From: Sophora flavescens
Taxonomy: Eukaryota; Streptophyta; Magnoliopsida; Fabales; Fabaceae
Length of the DNA stretch: 64,000 nucleotides
Assembly (NCBI GenBank): GCA_030762895.1
Contig: CM061065.1
Span: 72,801,676 to 72,865,675 of the forward strand
Reading direction: 5' to 3'
A program made the position numbers and the translations under genes. Below the pieces are notes generated by a model, which saw only the letters and a program-made list of their open reading frames with translations, searched no databases and was not told the origin of the DNA. This document shows, in pieces, positions 56,056-64,000 of the stretch (position 1 is the first letter of the stretch; every line of letters starts with the position of its first letter).

Positions 56056-56210
56056 ATTGAACTTCTTTTCGAGACAAAGGGATATTGTTCACTCCAATAA
56101 AATCCTCTTGAGTATCAACATCCTCCACAGAAATTAAAGTGGTGTTCTGCTTCTCCTCATTTATAGGAACTGGTGAAACTATTTTCTCAGGAATCTGACA
56201 GCTTGTGCCT
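56056..56210 (-). pseudogene. LINE ORF1, N-terminal side of the Tat insertion
   Basis: On minus reads PEKIVSPVPINEEKQNTTLI, VEDVDTQEDFIGVNNIPLS, then QYN which joins PTPILGFVNADSN at 45604 once the Tat element and one duplication are removed. The LINE start is not resolved. Confidence 0.7.
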
Positions 56211-56608
56211 TCACCAAAAGGGATTGATCATAATCGTGCCTTCACCAAGCAACTCCTATGTGTACCAATATCCATATTGATCATAATCGTGCTTATAACA
56301 TTTTAAAGGCGTGATGTGAGTATTAAACTCGATGAGGGTCCCCTACGCACGTACCCACAAATATAGCACATACAAATAATAGCAATATCATAGAATGAAT
56401 AAATAACATACATTCAACATATAGAAGAATATTACTTGTGGAATGACTTGTAATCTCATCAATGTGATCCGCAAGTTCCTCTCACTTGGGAACATCTCAA
56501 CAAGATCATTCATACACACATATATAAACATTTGAGTCTTTGGATTCATTTGGGATTGTTCATTCAAGGTCCCCACCCCACGATTTTAGTTTCGTAGCAC
56601 CCTCTGAC
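56211..56608. other. Unassigned sequence between LINE and copia element
   Basis: Two copies of ATTGATCATAATCGTGC (about 56223 and 56277). The rest looks like AT-rich LTR or intergenic sequence with no coding capacity. Nothing further recognised. Confidence 0.4.
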
Positions 56609-56878
56609 TGTGAAAACAGAAGAACTGAATGGCAGCAGCAAGAGAATTCACCAGACTTTTCTTGTTGTGCAAGCAATGAGAACTTAGTGTTTTGAATTGT
56701 GAAATTCATTCATTGAATTGCAACTATGGCAAACTGATACATATATACATCTGAAAGACTAAAAAAGGGGAGAAGCTAAGAAGGCTAACTAACTACAACT
56801 AACAACTAACAAGAAAAAAACTAACTTAACTAACTTAACCAACTTTGTAACTAACTTAACCATATGGCTATTTTAACA
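56609..56878 (-). repeat. Copia 3' LTR
   Basis: 270 bp, TGTGAAAACAGAAG to CTATTTTAACA on plus. Followed by CCCCCCTTCAAG, the polypurine tract read on minus. Confidence 0.95.
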
Positions 56879-56885
56879 CCCCCCT

Positions 56886-58766
56886 TCAAGCTGGAATGTG
56901 TATGTCGAGCATGCCAAGCATGGAAATGAGGAATTGAAACGGGCCAGGTGCCAAAGGTTTTGTGAGAATGTCAGCAAGTTGGGAAGTAGTGGAGATAGGT
57001 AGTAAGTGAATCACTCCAGATTGCACTTTCTCCCTAACTATGTGACAATCAATCTCAATATGTTTTTTTCTTTCATGGAACACTGGATTCACAGCTATGT
57101 GAAGGGCAGATTCATTATCACAATAGATGATTGCTTGTTGAGAGGGAATACCAAAGTCATGGAGTAGGTACTGCAGCCATTGTGCCTCACATGTGGCTTG
57201 TGCTAAGGCCCTGTACTCAGTCTCAGATGAGGATCTAGACACTGTAGTTTGCTTCTTGCTTCTCCATGACACCAGTGAAGAGCCTAGGAAGAAGCAAAGA
57301 CCAGTGATAGATCGCCTAGTGTCTTGACATGCTGTCCAATCCGAGTCACTGAATCCTTTAATCTGAGTATTGGAATCTACTGGGAAGAACAGTCCTTTCC
57401 CGGGTGCTCCTTTGAAGTACCTCAGAATTCTAAGTGCTGCTTGATGATGTGTTGAGGTTGGGGCTTGCAGAAATTGGCTTAAATGGCTGACTGCATAACT
57501 GATATCTGGTCTAGAATGAGTGAGGTAGAGCAGTCGACCAACTAGTTGTCTATAGCTGCTAGGATCGTGCATTGGCTCTCCAGACTGACTATGCAGATTT
57601 GCTTTGTAGTCCATTGGTGTGTTGCAAGGTTTTGCAGCAAGTAACCCTGTGTCTTGCAACAGGTCTAGTGCATATTTTCTCTGGTAGAGGCTGATTCCCT
57701 TTTGTGTTCTGACAATTTCGAACCCGAGGAAGAATTTCAAGTTGCCTAGGTCCTTGATGTTGAACCTTTCATCAAGTAATCTTTTCATGGTGTTGATTTC
57801 AGTGATGTCATTCCCTGCTAGAACCAGATCATCAACATATACTAGAATGGCTGTGAAACTAGGACCATTGGCTTTAACAAAAATTGAGTAATCTGCCTTG
57901 GATTGAGAGTAACCAGAAGTAAGCAGAACTTGAGATAATTTGGCATTCCATTGTCTACTTGCTTGCTTCAGGCCATATAGGGATTTTTGGAGCTTGCAGA
58001 CCAGTGATGAGTCGGTTAGCTGCAGCCCTGATGGGGGAACCATATACACTTCCTCATTGAGATCTCCATGGAGGAAAGCTTTGTTGACATCTAGCTGGTG
58101 TAGGTGCCACTTGTGTGTGGAGGCAAGTGACAACAGCACTCTAACTGTGGTCATTTTGACCACAGGACTGAAAGTCTCTAGAAAGTCTATGCCACATGTT
58201 TGGGTATAACCCTTGGCTACTAGTCTAGCCTTGTATCTCTCTATAGTTCCATCTGCTTTGTGTTTTAGTTTGAAGACCCAATTACATCCAATTGTCTGTT
58301 TGCCTGGTGGAAGATGAGTGAGAGTCCAAGTCTGATTTTTGTCAAGTGCTAGCAGCTCAGTCTTAATAGCATTATTCCAATTATCATCAGTCACAGCTTC
58401 TGCATAATTGTTAGGCTCAAAAGAAGAGGAAATGGCTAGGGTAAAATGCTTGTATGCTCTAGACAGATTATCATAAGGAATGTACTGAGAAAGTGGATAC
58501 CTGACCTGCAACTTGGGAGATGATGGTGTGGCTGCTGAACTGATTAGAGAACAATGATATTCTTGCAAGTATGTGGGCTGTCTCCTTACTCTGCTTGACT
58601 GCCTTGTGGTTGGAATGTTAGGCATAGGTGGGGGGACTGGTTCAGTGTGATGGTCAGGTTCTTCGGGAGGTTCATGATCAGGTTCAGGATCATGGTTAGG
58701 ATCAGGATTTTGTATATGGTCAATGGCTACAGTATCATAAAATGTATCTGCAGAAAGGTGCGGTAT
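56886..58766 (-). pseudogene. Copia reverse transcriptase and RNase H
   Basis: 579 codons open from 58625, and in the same frame up to the TAA at 58767. RT: NWVFKLKHKADGTIERYKAR, VVKMTTVRVLLSLAS, HLHQLDVNKAFLHGDL, SLYGLKQASRQW, and the catalytic VYVDDLVLAGND near 57830. RNase H: GFSDSDWTACQDTRRSITG, SSSETEYRALAQATCEAQWL and a tail LADILTKPLAP. All expected motifs are present. This is the best-preserved polymerase in the window. Confidence 0.95.
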
Positions 58767-59784
58767 TTAAAAACTACTGTGATGTGCAAAATCACTTGTA
58801 TTTGTCAGGTAAGGGAACTTATCTTCATAGAAGACAACATCTCTTAAGAGGAATGTTTCTCTAGTTTTAAGGTCAAAAAGGATATGACCTTTTGTGCCAC
58901 TCTTGTAGCCAAGAAACAGGCATTTCCTAGCCCTTGGGTCTAGCTTCTTTCTATGAGAAGTAATGGTGCTTGCATAGCATAAGCAGCCAAAGACTTTGAG
59001 ATTTGACAAGTCAGGGAGTTTGCCATGTAAGGCTTCATAAGGGGTTATGTTTTTCAAGTAGGATGAAGGTTGTCTGTTAATGAGGTGAGTGGCATGTGCC
59101 ACAGCAAAATTCCAGAAGTATTTAGGAAGGTTTGCTTGAAATAGAATGGCTCTAGAAATGTTGAGAATGTGTTGGTGCTTTCTTTCCACAATGCCATTTT
59201 GCTGTGGAGTCTCCACACAGGTTGTGTGATGCACAATCCCTTTGGAGTTATAGAATTGAGTTAAGATGAACTCTTTTCCATTATCAGATCTAACACACTT
59301 TATTCTTTTGTTGAATTGTGTTTCTACAAGTTGTGTGAAGTTTTGAATGAGAGAAGGCACTTCTGATTTGTGCTTCATTAGAAATAACCAAGTATATCTA
59401 CTTTTATCATCAACAATTGTTAGGAAATATCTAAGACCAAGCATAGATGGCACAGAAAGAGGGCCCCAGATATCAACATGTATTATACAAAAAAATGGAT
59501 TCAGATTGAGAAAGGCTATGACAGAAAGGTAATCGTTTCTGTTTTCCCATATGGCAAGCATCACAAGGAGCTTGTGATTTATTACAATCAATAAAAGGAA
59601 AGCATTTCTGTAGAACAACAATTTTATCAAAGGATGGATGGCCTAGTCTCCTATGCCAGAGGTTGCAAGAGGAGCTGTCAACTATATTGACAGAATGTGT
59701 CTTGAAAGCCAGCATACTTGGAGAATTTATTGCATATAAGCCTTGGTTCAGTTCAGCTACACCAATCATCTTCAAAGTTGTCAT
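58767..59784 (-). pseudogene. Copia GAG-pre-integrase and integrase
   Basis: On minus: MTTLKMIGVAELNQGLYAI, then the pre-integrase zinc-binding region (LWHRRLGHPSFD, CDACHMGKQKRLPF). A frameshift near 59510 follows, then the integrase core with Asp in CIIHVDIWGPLS, Asp in KCVRSDNGKEF and Glu in QNGIVERKHQHI, and later FGCLCYAS and KCLFLGYKSGTKGH. Ends at the TAA at 58767-58769, downstream of which the RT frame simply continues. Confidence 0.92.
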
Positions 59785-61206
59785 GTCCTATATATGACAT
59801 TGAGAGGCAGAAAAGGTTAGATTGCAATTAAGGGATCTAGTGAGCTTGGAGATAGAAACAAGGTTAAAGCTAAATTCAGGAATGTAGAGAACATCACTAA
59901 GGTAAAGATCAGCTGAGAAAAAAATGGTTCCTGATATGTGGGAGGTGACATGACTACCATTTGGTAGCTTGACTGGAACGGGGGTTATCCTCCTGAAACT
60001 TTGAAAAAGGTCTAAAGAGAAGCAAACATGATCTGTGGCACCAGTGTCCAAGATCCAAAGACTAGGTTTGGAAAGACTAGATAGGCTACAAATTATACCT
60101 GAAAGTTTTGGTATGACAGGATAGGTAGTAATCTGGTTAGTGCTGTGATTCTGAGATCCTTGAAGCAGTGCTAGCAAGCCCTTGTGCTGCTCAGGAGTGA
60201 AACCAGTGCCAGAACTCTCAGGTTCTTCCCTATGAGATCTTTGAGAGACAACAGTGTGCACATCATCATCTAAAAAGTGGTCTCCCAAGGCTGTGCAATT
60301 GTTTACTGCACTGTTTCTCTTATAGTTGGGAGGAAAACCGTGTTTCTTATAGCATGTGTCTATAGTGTGACCACTTCTATTGCAGTATGTACACATCTTG
60401 GAGGTTCTTCCTGAATTGCCACGACTGCTAGATCCATTCCTGCCCCCTCTGCCTCGATTGTTTCTATTCCAAACCTGATTTTTATCTTCAGTGGAGTTGA
60501 ACAAGATTTGTGGTTCTTTAACAGGCCCACCAATCTCTCTTTCTTGTTGACATAGCAGAGAAAATGCCTCATTGATGTCAGGTAGGGGCTTCATCAACAT
60601 TATTTGGGATTTGACATGGGAATACTGCTCATTGAGTCCTCTAAGAAACCGAATGACATGATCATTGTCTCTATAGGTCTGAATTGTGGGGATCAAAGTG
60701 CAAGTACATCGAGTTGCACAAGAACAAAGGGGAATGGGCCTGAAATTATCAAGTTCCTGCCATAATCCTTTCAGTTGTGTGAAATAGGCAGAGATAGACA
60801 TATTACCTTGCTTGCACATAAAGATCTCCTCTTGTAAATCAGCAATGCGAAATACATCCCCTTGGTAAAACCGAATTTTGAGATCTTTCCACACTTCTGC
60901 AGCGGTGTCCATCCATAGAATGCTAGGCAAAACATCCGGATGCAAAGAATGATGAATCCAAGAAAGTACATAAGTGTGACAGCGATCCCATGCTGGGAAG
61001 GTAGGGTCGTCCTCATCAGGTTTGGGAATGGAGCCATTGATGAAAGGAAGTTTGTTCTTTGCTTTCAGGGCTAAGAACATGGCACGAGACCAAGAGTGAT
61101 AATTGCTACCAATCAAAGGAGCTGAAACCAAGACAGAGCCAGGATTTTCGTTGGGATGCATGTAAAGAGGATTGGTTGGATCAGCAATGATGTCAAGATT
61201 TGCCAT
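59785..61206 (-). pseudogene. Copia gag and protease
   Basis: ATG at 61206 (ATGGCAAATCTTGAC). Gag N-terminal domain with NPLYMHPNENPG, LIGSNYHSWSRAM and FINGSIPKPDEDDP (Retrotran_gag_3 type). Then a UBN2-like helical part (VWKDLKIRFYQGDVFRIADL, ISAYFTQLKGLWQEL), a zinc knuckle CTYCNRSGHTIDTC (about 60350-60395) and a protease active site WILDTGATDHVC (about 60025-60060). Only one in-frame TAG (59785-59787, in CHI*DMTTL) separates it from the rest of pol; it is probably a mutated CAG. Confidence 0.93.
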
Positions 61207-61497
61207 TTTTCGCAAAGAATCAAAGGAGAAATTGAATCAGAAAGAAGACAGATTGATTTGAAGAATCAACAAGTATGCGAGAAGTATCAACAAGGGATCA
61301 AGAAATGGTCAAGAGATGATCAGCAAAGGATCGAAAGATGATCAACAAAGGATCAAGAAGCGATCAACAAAGGATCGAAAAAGGATCAACAAAGGATCAA
61401 GAAGTGATCAACAAAGGATCAATACAACAAGGATTGAAAAGTGATCAACGAAGGATCAAGAACCTTGGAAGCGGAAGCTAGAAAGCGAATGATACCA
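61207..61497 (-). repeat. Copia leader with AAGGATCAACAA repeats
   Basis: On plus, GATCAACAAAGGATC(G/A)A(A/G)AA-type units recur about ten times between 61265 and 61470, in an untranslated leader between the primer site and gag. Primer site TGGTATCATTCGC (minus) at about 61485-61497. Confidence 0.85.
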
Positions 61498-61765
61498 TGT
61501 GAAAACAGAACTGAATGGCAGCAGCAAGAGAATTCACCAGACTTTTCTTGTTGTGCAAGCAATGAGAACTTAGTGTTTTGAATGGTGAAATTCATTCATT
61601 GAATTGCAACTATGGCAAACTGATACATATATACATCTGAAAGACTAAAAAAGGGGAGAAGCTAAGAAGGCTAACTAACTACAACTAACAACTAACAAGA
61701 AAAAACACTAACTTAACTAACTTAACCAACTTTGTAACTAACTTAACCATATGGCTATTTTAACA
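61498..61765 (-). repeat. Copia 5' LTR
   Basis: 268 bp, nearly identical to 56609-56878. Confidence 0.95.
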
Positions 61766-61770
61766 CTAAC

Positions 61771-62931
61771 CAACAACAATAACCCTCCTTCAAGCTCGAG
61801 TGACTAACGAGGTCCCTCGTCCCGACGGTGCAGAGCCTCCCACTTTTTTGTCGGTCTACTCAAAGATTTATAAACATTCTTTGACAATCCATTCCACTAA
61901 ATTACATTTCCAAACAACTCACATAATATAATGCCACCATGATCTCAGTATGTAATACCAATAATAAATTCATAAATCTACTAAAAGAAGTCAAATGTGC
62001 ATTTTAGGCAGAAATCAGCAACAAACATCGTACACTATTAGAATTTTCCCAGAACAAAAAAGTATCCATTTTAATGATTTATATTTAAAAATATAACCAT
62101 GTAAATTTAATCACAATTATAAAGGTTAGTGCCTATCTATATGGATAATGTAAAGGTTTACACATTGCTATCGCTTAATATCTAAAAATTTCTTTTAAAA
62201 TTTAATATGTTATTATATTTCCTACCTAAATTTTCTAATTTCTATATTTTTCTATGAAACGATCTATCTTTCATACATTTATGGAGCGGGACGAATATTT
62301 AGTATTTATCAATAATAAATTTGATGACTATTACGCTCTGTATTTGGATCAATATAGATGACTGGCTTTCTCTGACCTGTCTCTTGGGCTGCTTCAGAAA
62401 AAAGTTAGCTGAGATAGTATTAGGTCTGGACTGAATTATAAGTAAAAAATTATTTATATTTTTAATTTTTTGGACTCAAATATAAACAAAAACAAATCAA
62501 TTCAACTCTATTTAATAATAGTGTTTCAAAAATCAAGACAATCAATCAATCCAATCAATTCTCCTTTTAATTTTTCAAGAGCATTGCATACTCCCGAGAC
62601 AATTAGACGATAGTTTAGTAATTGTAACTCTTTTTTTTTTTTACATAAATGAAGATAATCGAACTAAATTAACTAACTTCCTTAATAATTATGAAGTTAG
62701 TTAATTTTGCTTTTAATTAAGTCCGGAAATAGTAGTTATTATAAAAGTTGATGAATATTGGCTTGGGACTCGTCACAGAAAAATATTGGCCTCAAAAACT
62801 AAAATTATTTATGTAATAGTGGCACTTTAATTCAAGATAAATACATCATTGTCATGAGCATTGCTTGTCTCTAAACTAGATGAAGCAGAACACATCTCTC
62901 ATGCAGTGTTATTGCAAAATGCTCAATCTAA
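61771..62931. other. AT-rich intergenic DNA 3' of the dioxygenase gene
   Basis: No coding capacity or clear repeat. At about 61790-61800 CCCTCCTTCAAGC resembles a copia polypurine tract. GC-rich CGAGGTCCCTCGTCCCGACGG lies at about 61809-61829. The 3' untranslated region of the dioxygenase gene should lie just left of 62932; a polyadenylation site cannot be picked with confidence. Confidence 0.5.
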
Positions 62932-63186
62932 CTAAACCTTGAAATGATATATCTGGACATTTTCTACATCAAGTTTCATGAAATTACTACGCTTTCTCGT
63001 AGTAAAAAATTTGCCCCAATTATAAGGCTTATATTTGGCAGGGTTTTGCTCATTTGTCAGCTCCTGTAACGGCTCCACCATGGTATAGTGTGCAGGATTG
63101 AAAAAGAATGGAATTGAAAACCTTTCCTTTTCAGAGTTGACCATAACTCTGTGTTCGACACTCTCATATGCTTCATTGCTCCAAAC
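62932..63186 (-). CDS. 2-oxoglutarate-dependent dioxygenase, last exon
   Basis: Starts after the CAG acceptor at 63189-63187 and runs to TAG at 62934-62932. It encodes VWSNEAYESVEHRVMVNS, with the second iron-binding His (in VEHRV), and ERFSIPFFFNPAHY, with the Arg-x-Ser that binds 2-oxoglutarate, then a C-terminal tail WGKFFTTRKRSNFMKLDVENV. This is the C-terminal half of the jelly-roll core. It joins exon 63722-64000 in phase 0. The sequence resembles the Arabidopsis At3g19000/At3g19010 group of dioxygenases from memory; the substrate is not known. A functional host gene is likely, as no lesion is seen. Confidence 0.9.
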   Translation of the reverse strand, partial: VWSNEAYESVEHRVMVNSEKERFSIPFFFNPAHYTMVEPLQELTNEQNPAKYKPYNWGKFFTTRKRSNFMKLDVENVQIYHFKV

Positions 63187-63721
63187 CTGTTCAAAAACTT
63201 CTGGTTACTAACAAAATAATTTGGATTAACTCCTCCCAAAAGCTAATTTATGAGTAAAAAATTGCTCAAACCATTATAAATAATCAATGTTAATTAAGGA
63301 ATAAAAAAAATAAAAAATTTGTATTGAAAAGTATAATATTTAAACTTTCAATATATTGAATATATTAATTCAATATAAATTTTTATATTTGATGATTTCT
63401 TAATAAGTGCCTCAGTGGTTACCATAGTTTTTTATTCATATACTCAATTTTTTTTGTCCTTGACAAGGAGTATACCCCTGCCCGGATGCAGGGACTAATC
63501 TAGTGCGGGAGAATGAATGATATCTGAAGGAGGGAAATCCTCTTCCAGCGAAAATTCACTTCATACGCAAGTTGGGATTCGAACCCAACTACTTGGTTAA
63601 GGGGTACAAGTCCACCACCATTTGTGTCAACCTCCGTTGGTATTCATATACTCAATTGATACAAGATTAGAGTGTGGAGCCGCTTATAGTTTATAGAAAT
63701 AGCTTAGTATAATATTAATAC
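63187..63721 (-). other. Intron of the dioxygenase gene
   Basis: 535 bp, GTATTAAT donor and TTTTTGAACAG acceptor on minus. AT-rich, with a SINE at 63450-63640. Confidence 0.9.
63450..63640 (-). mobile_element. tRNA-derived SINE in the dioxygenase intron
   Basis: Flanked by a perfect 17-bp target duplication TATTCATATACTCAATT (63433-63449 and 63641-63657). On minus: GGTTGACACAAATGGTGG as a box A-like element, then GGTTCGAATCCC, a good RNA polymerase III box B, and a short A-tail (plus-strand T run, 63450-63455) at the left. About 190 bp. All features fit a plant SINE. Confidence 0.92.
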
Positions 63722-64000
63722 CTGAATTATGTCTCCAACATTGATAATATAAGCATCAGGTGTGGGCTTGACCCGAACCCATTCACCATCAGATTTTCGC
63801 TTCACTTCTAGCCCACCAACATCATCTTGAGCAAGGATGGTTAAAGCACCACCATCCTTGTGACGACCAACTCCCAAAGCAAGTTGAGGGGATGGACAAG
63901 GTGGATAATGATTGAACCTGATAAAGCTGGTTTGGTCTTTGAACAAGTCGTGAAACCGTTTTGGTGGCAGCTTTAAGCTCAGAGCGATAAGCTCCATTAA
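63722..64000 (-). CDS. 2-oxoglutarate-dependent dioxygenase, upstream exon (partial)
   Basis: Extends beyond the window on the right; the frame is open through the window edge. It encodes LPPKRFHDLFKDQTSFIRFN, PPCPSPQLALGVGRHKDGG, with the iron-binding His-x-Asp (HKD), then LTILAQDDVGGLEVKR and DAYIINVGDIIQ up to the donor at 63721. HxD here and His plus RxS in the next exon make up the full catalytic set of a plant DOXC-type dioxygenase (soluble, Fe(II), 2-oxoglutarate and O2 dependent). Confidence 0.93.

Larger units (their letters stand above)
56609..61765 (-). mobile_element. Ty1/copia retrotransposon, nearly intact
   Basis: 5157 bp with duplication CTGAC (56604-56608) and CTAAC (61766-61770), one mismatch. 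LTRs 56609-56878 (270 bp) and 61498-61765 (268 bp) differ by eye at only one substitution and two small indels, so insertion is recent. On minus: primer site TGGTATCATTCGC next to the 5' LTR, gag, protease, integrase, RT and RNase H in copia order, and polypurine tract CTTGAAGGGGGG. Two in-frame stops and one frameshift only. Confidence 0.95.

Noticed and set aside
61785..61830. Second copia polypurine tract (CCCTCCTTCAAGC) suggesting a tandem copia element
   Set aside because: The following sequence does not encode the end of copia pol, and the CTGAC/CTAAC duplication supports a single insertion.

Overview
This window is plant nuclear DNA, almost certainly from a dicot. It has plant introns, plant-type Ty3/gypsy (Tekay-like chromovirus, Athila, Tat), Ty1/copia, L1-like LINE, CACTA and tRNA-derived SINE sequences. 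The only host gene seen is the 3' part of a plant 2-oxoglutarate-dependent dioxygenase at the right edge. A legume is possible but not proven. About 95% of the window is nested transposable elements, and almost every reading frame is a decayed element gene.

Left block (1-21153). A partial LTR (1-1253) abuts a head-to-tail array of one Tekay/Del-like chromovirus. Four units (A: 1254-1973; B: 1974-7323; C: 7324-10583; D: 10584-12512 plus 20468-21153) share single LTRs, in the order pol-LTR-pol-LTR-pol-LTR-pol. Where it can be seen (B, C, D) gag and the start of protease are missing, and B and C share the same leader-to-protease sequence. B carries a solo LTR (4419-6026; target duplication GACAT/GACGT). 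C carries a scrambled, inverted integrase piece. D is split by a 7955-bp CACTA transposon (12513-20467; duplication CCA/CCA), which itself holds a solo LTR (13139-14294; duplication ATCAT).

Middle block (21154-44366). This consists of diverged LTR material, an antisense chromovirus remnant (protease and leader pieces at about 25586-26061 and 35387-35771, plus a 5' LTR at 35772-43870), an Athila element inserted in that remnant (26062-35386; TTGGG duplication), and a short non-autonomous Athila-like element inserted in its LTR (35966-41250; CATGT duplication). The Athila 3' LTR carries a 984-bp Mutator-like insertion packed with tandem repeats (9-bp duplication). The chromovirus LTR also carries an 834-bp MITE-like element between two (AT)n tracts.

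Right block (44367-64000). An L1-like LINE (minus strand) is split by a Tat-lineage Ty3/gypsy element (45605-56050; ATTAT duplication). Besides gag-pol, that element carries an antisense, apparently spliced gene. A young Ty1/copia element follows (56609-61765; duplication CTGAC/CTAAC), then AT-rich intergenic DNA. Last are two exons of the dioxygenase gene (minus strand), whose intron contains a SINE with a 17-bp target duplication.

The target duplications give a partial insertion order. The tandem chromovirus came before the CACTA, which came before the solo LTR inside it. The antisense chromovirus came before the Athila and the Athila-like element, and the Athila before the Mutator-like insertion. 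The LINE came before the Tat element. The copia element has nearly identical LTRs and is probably the youngest.
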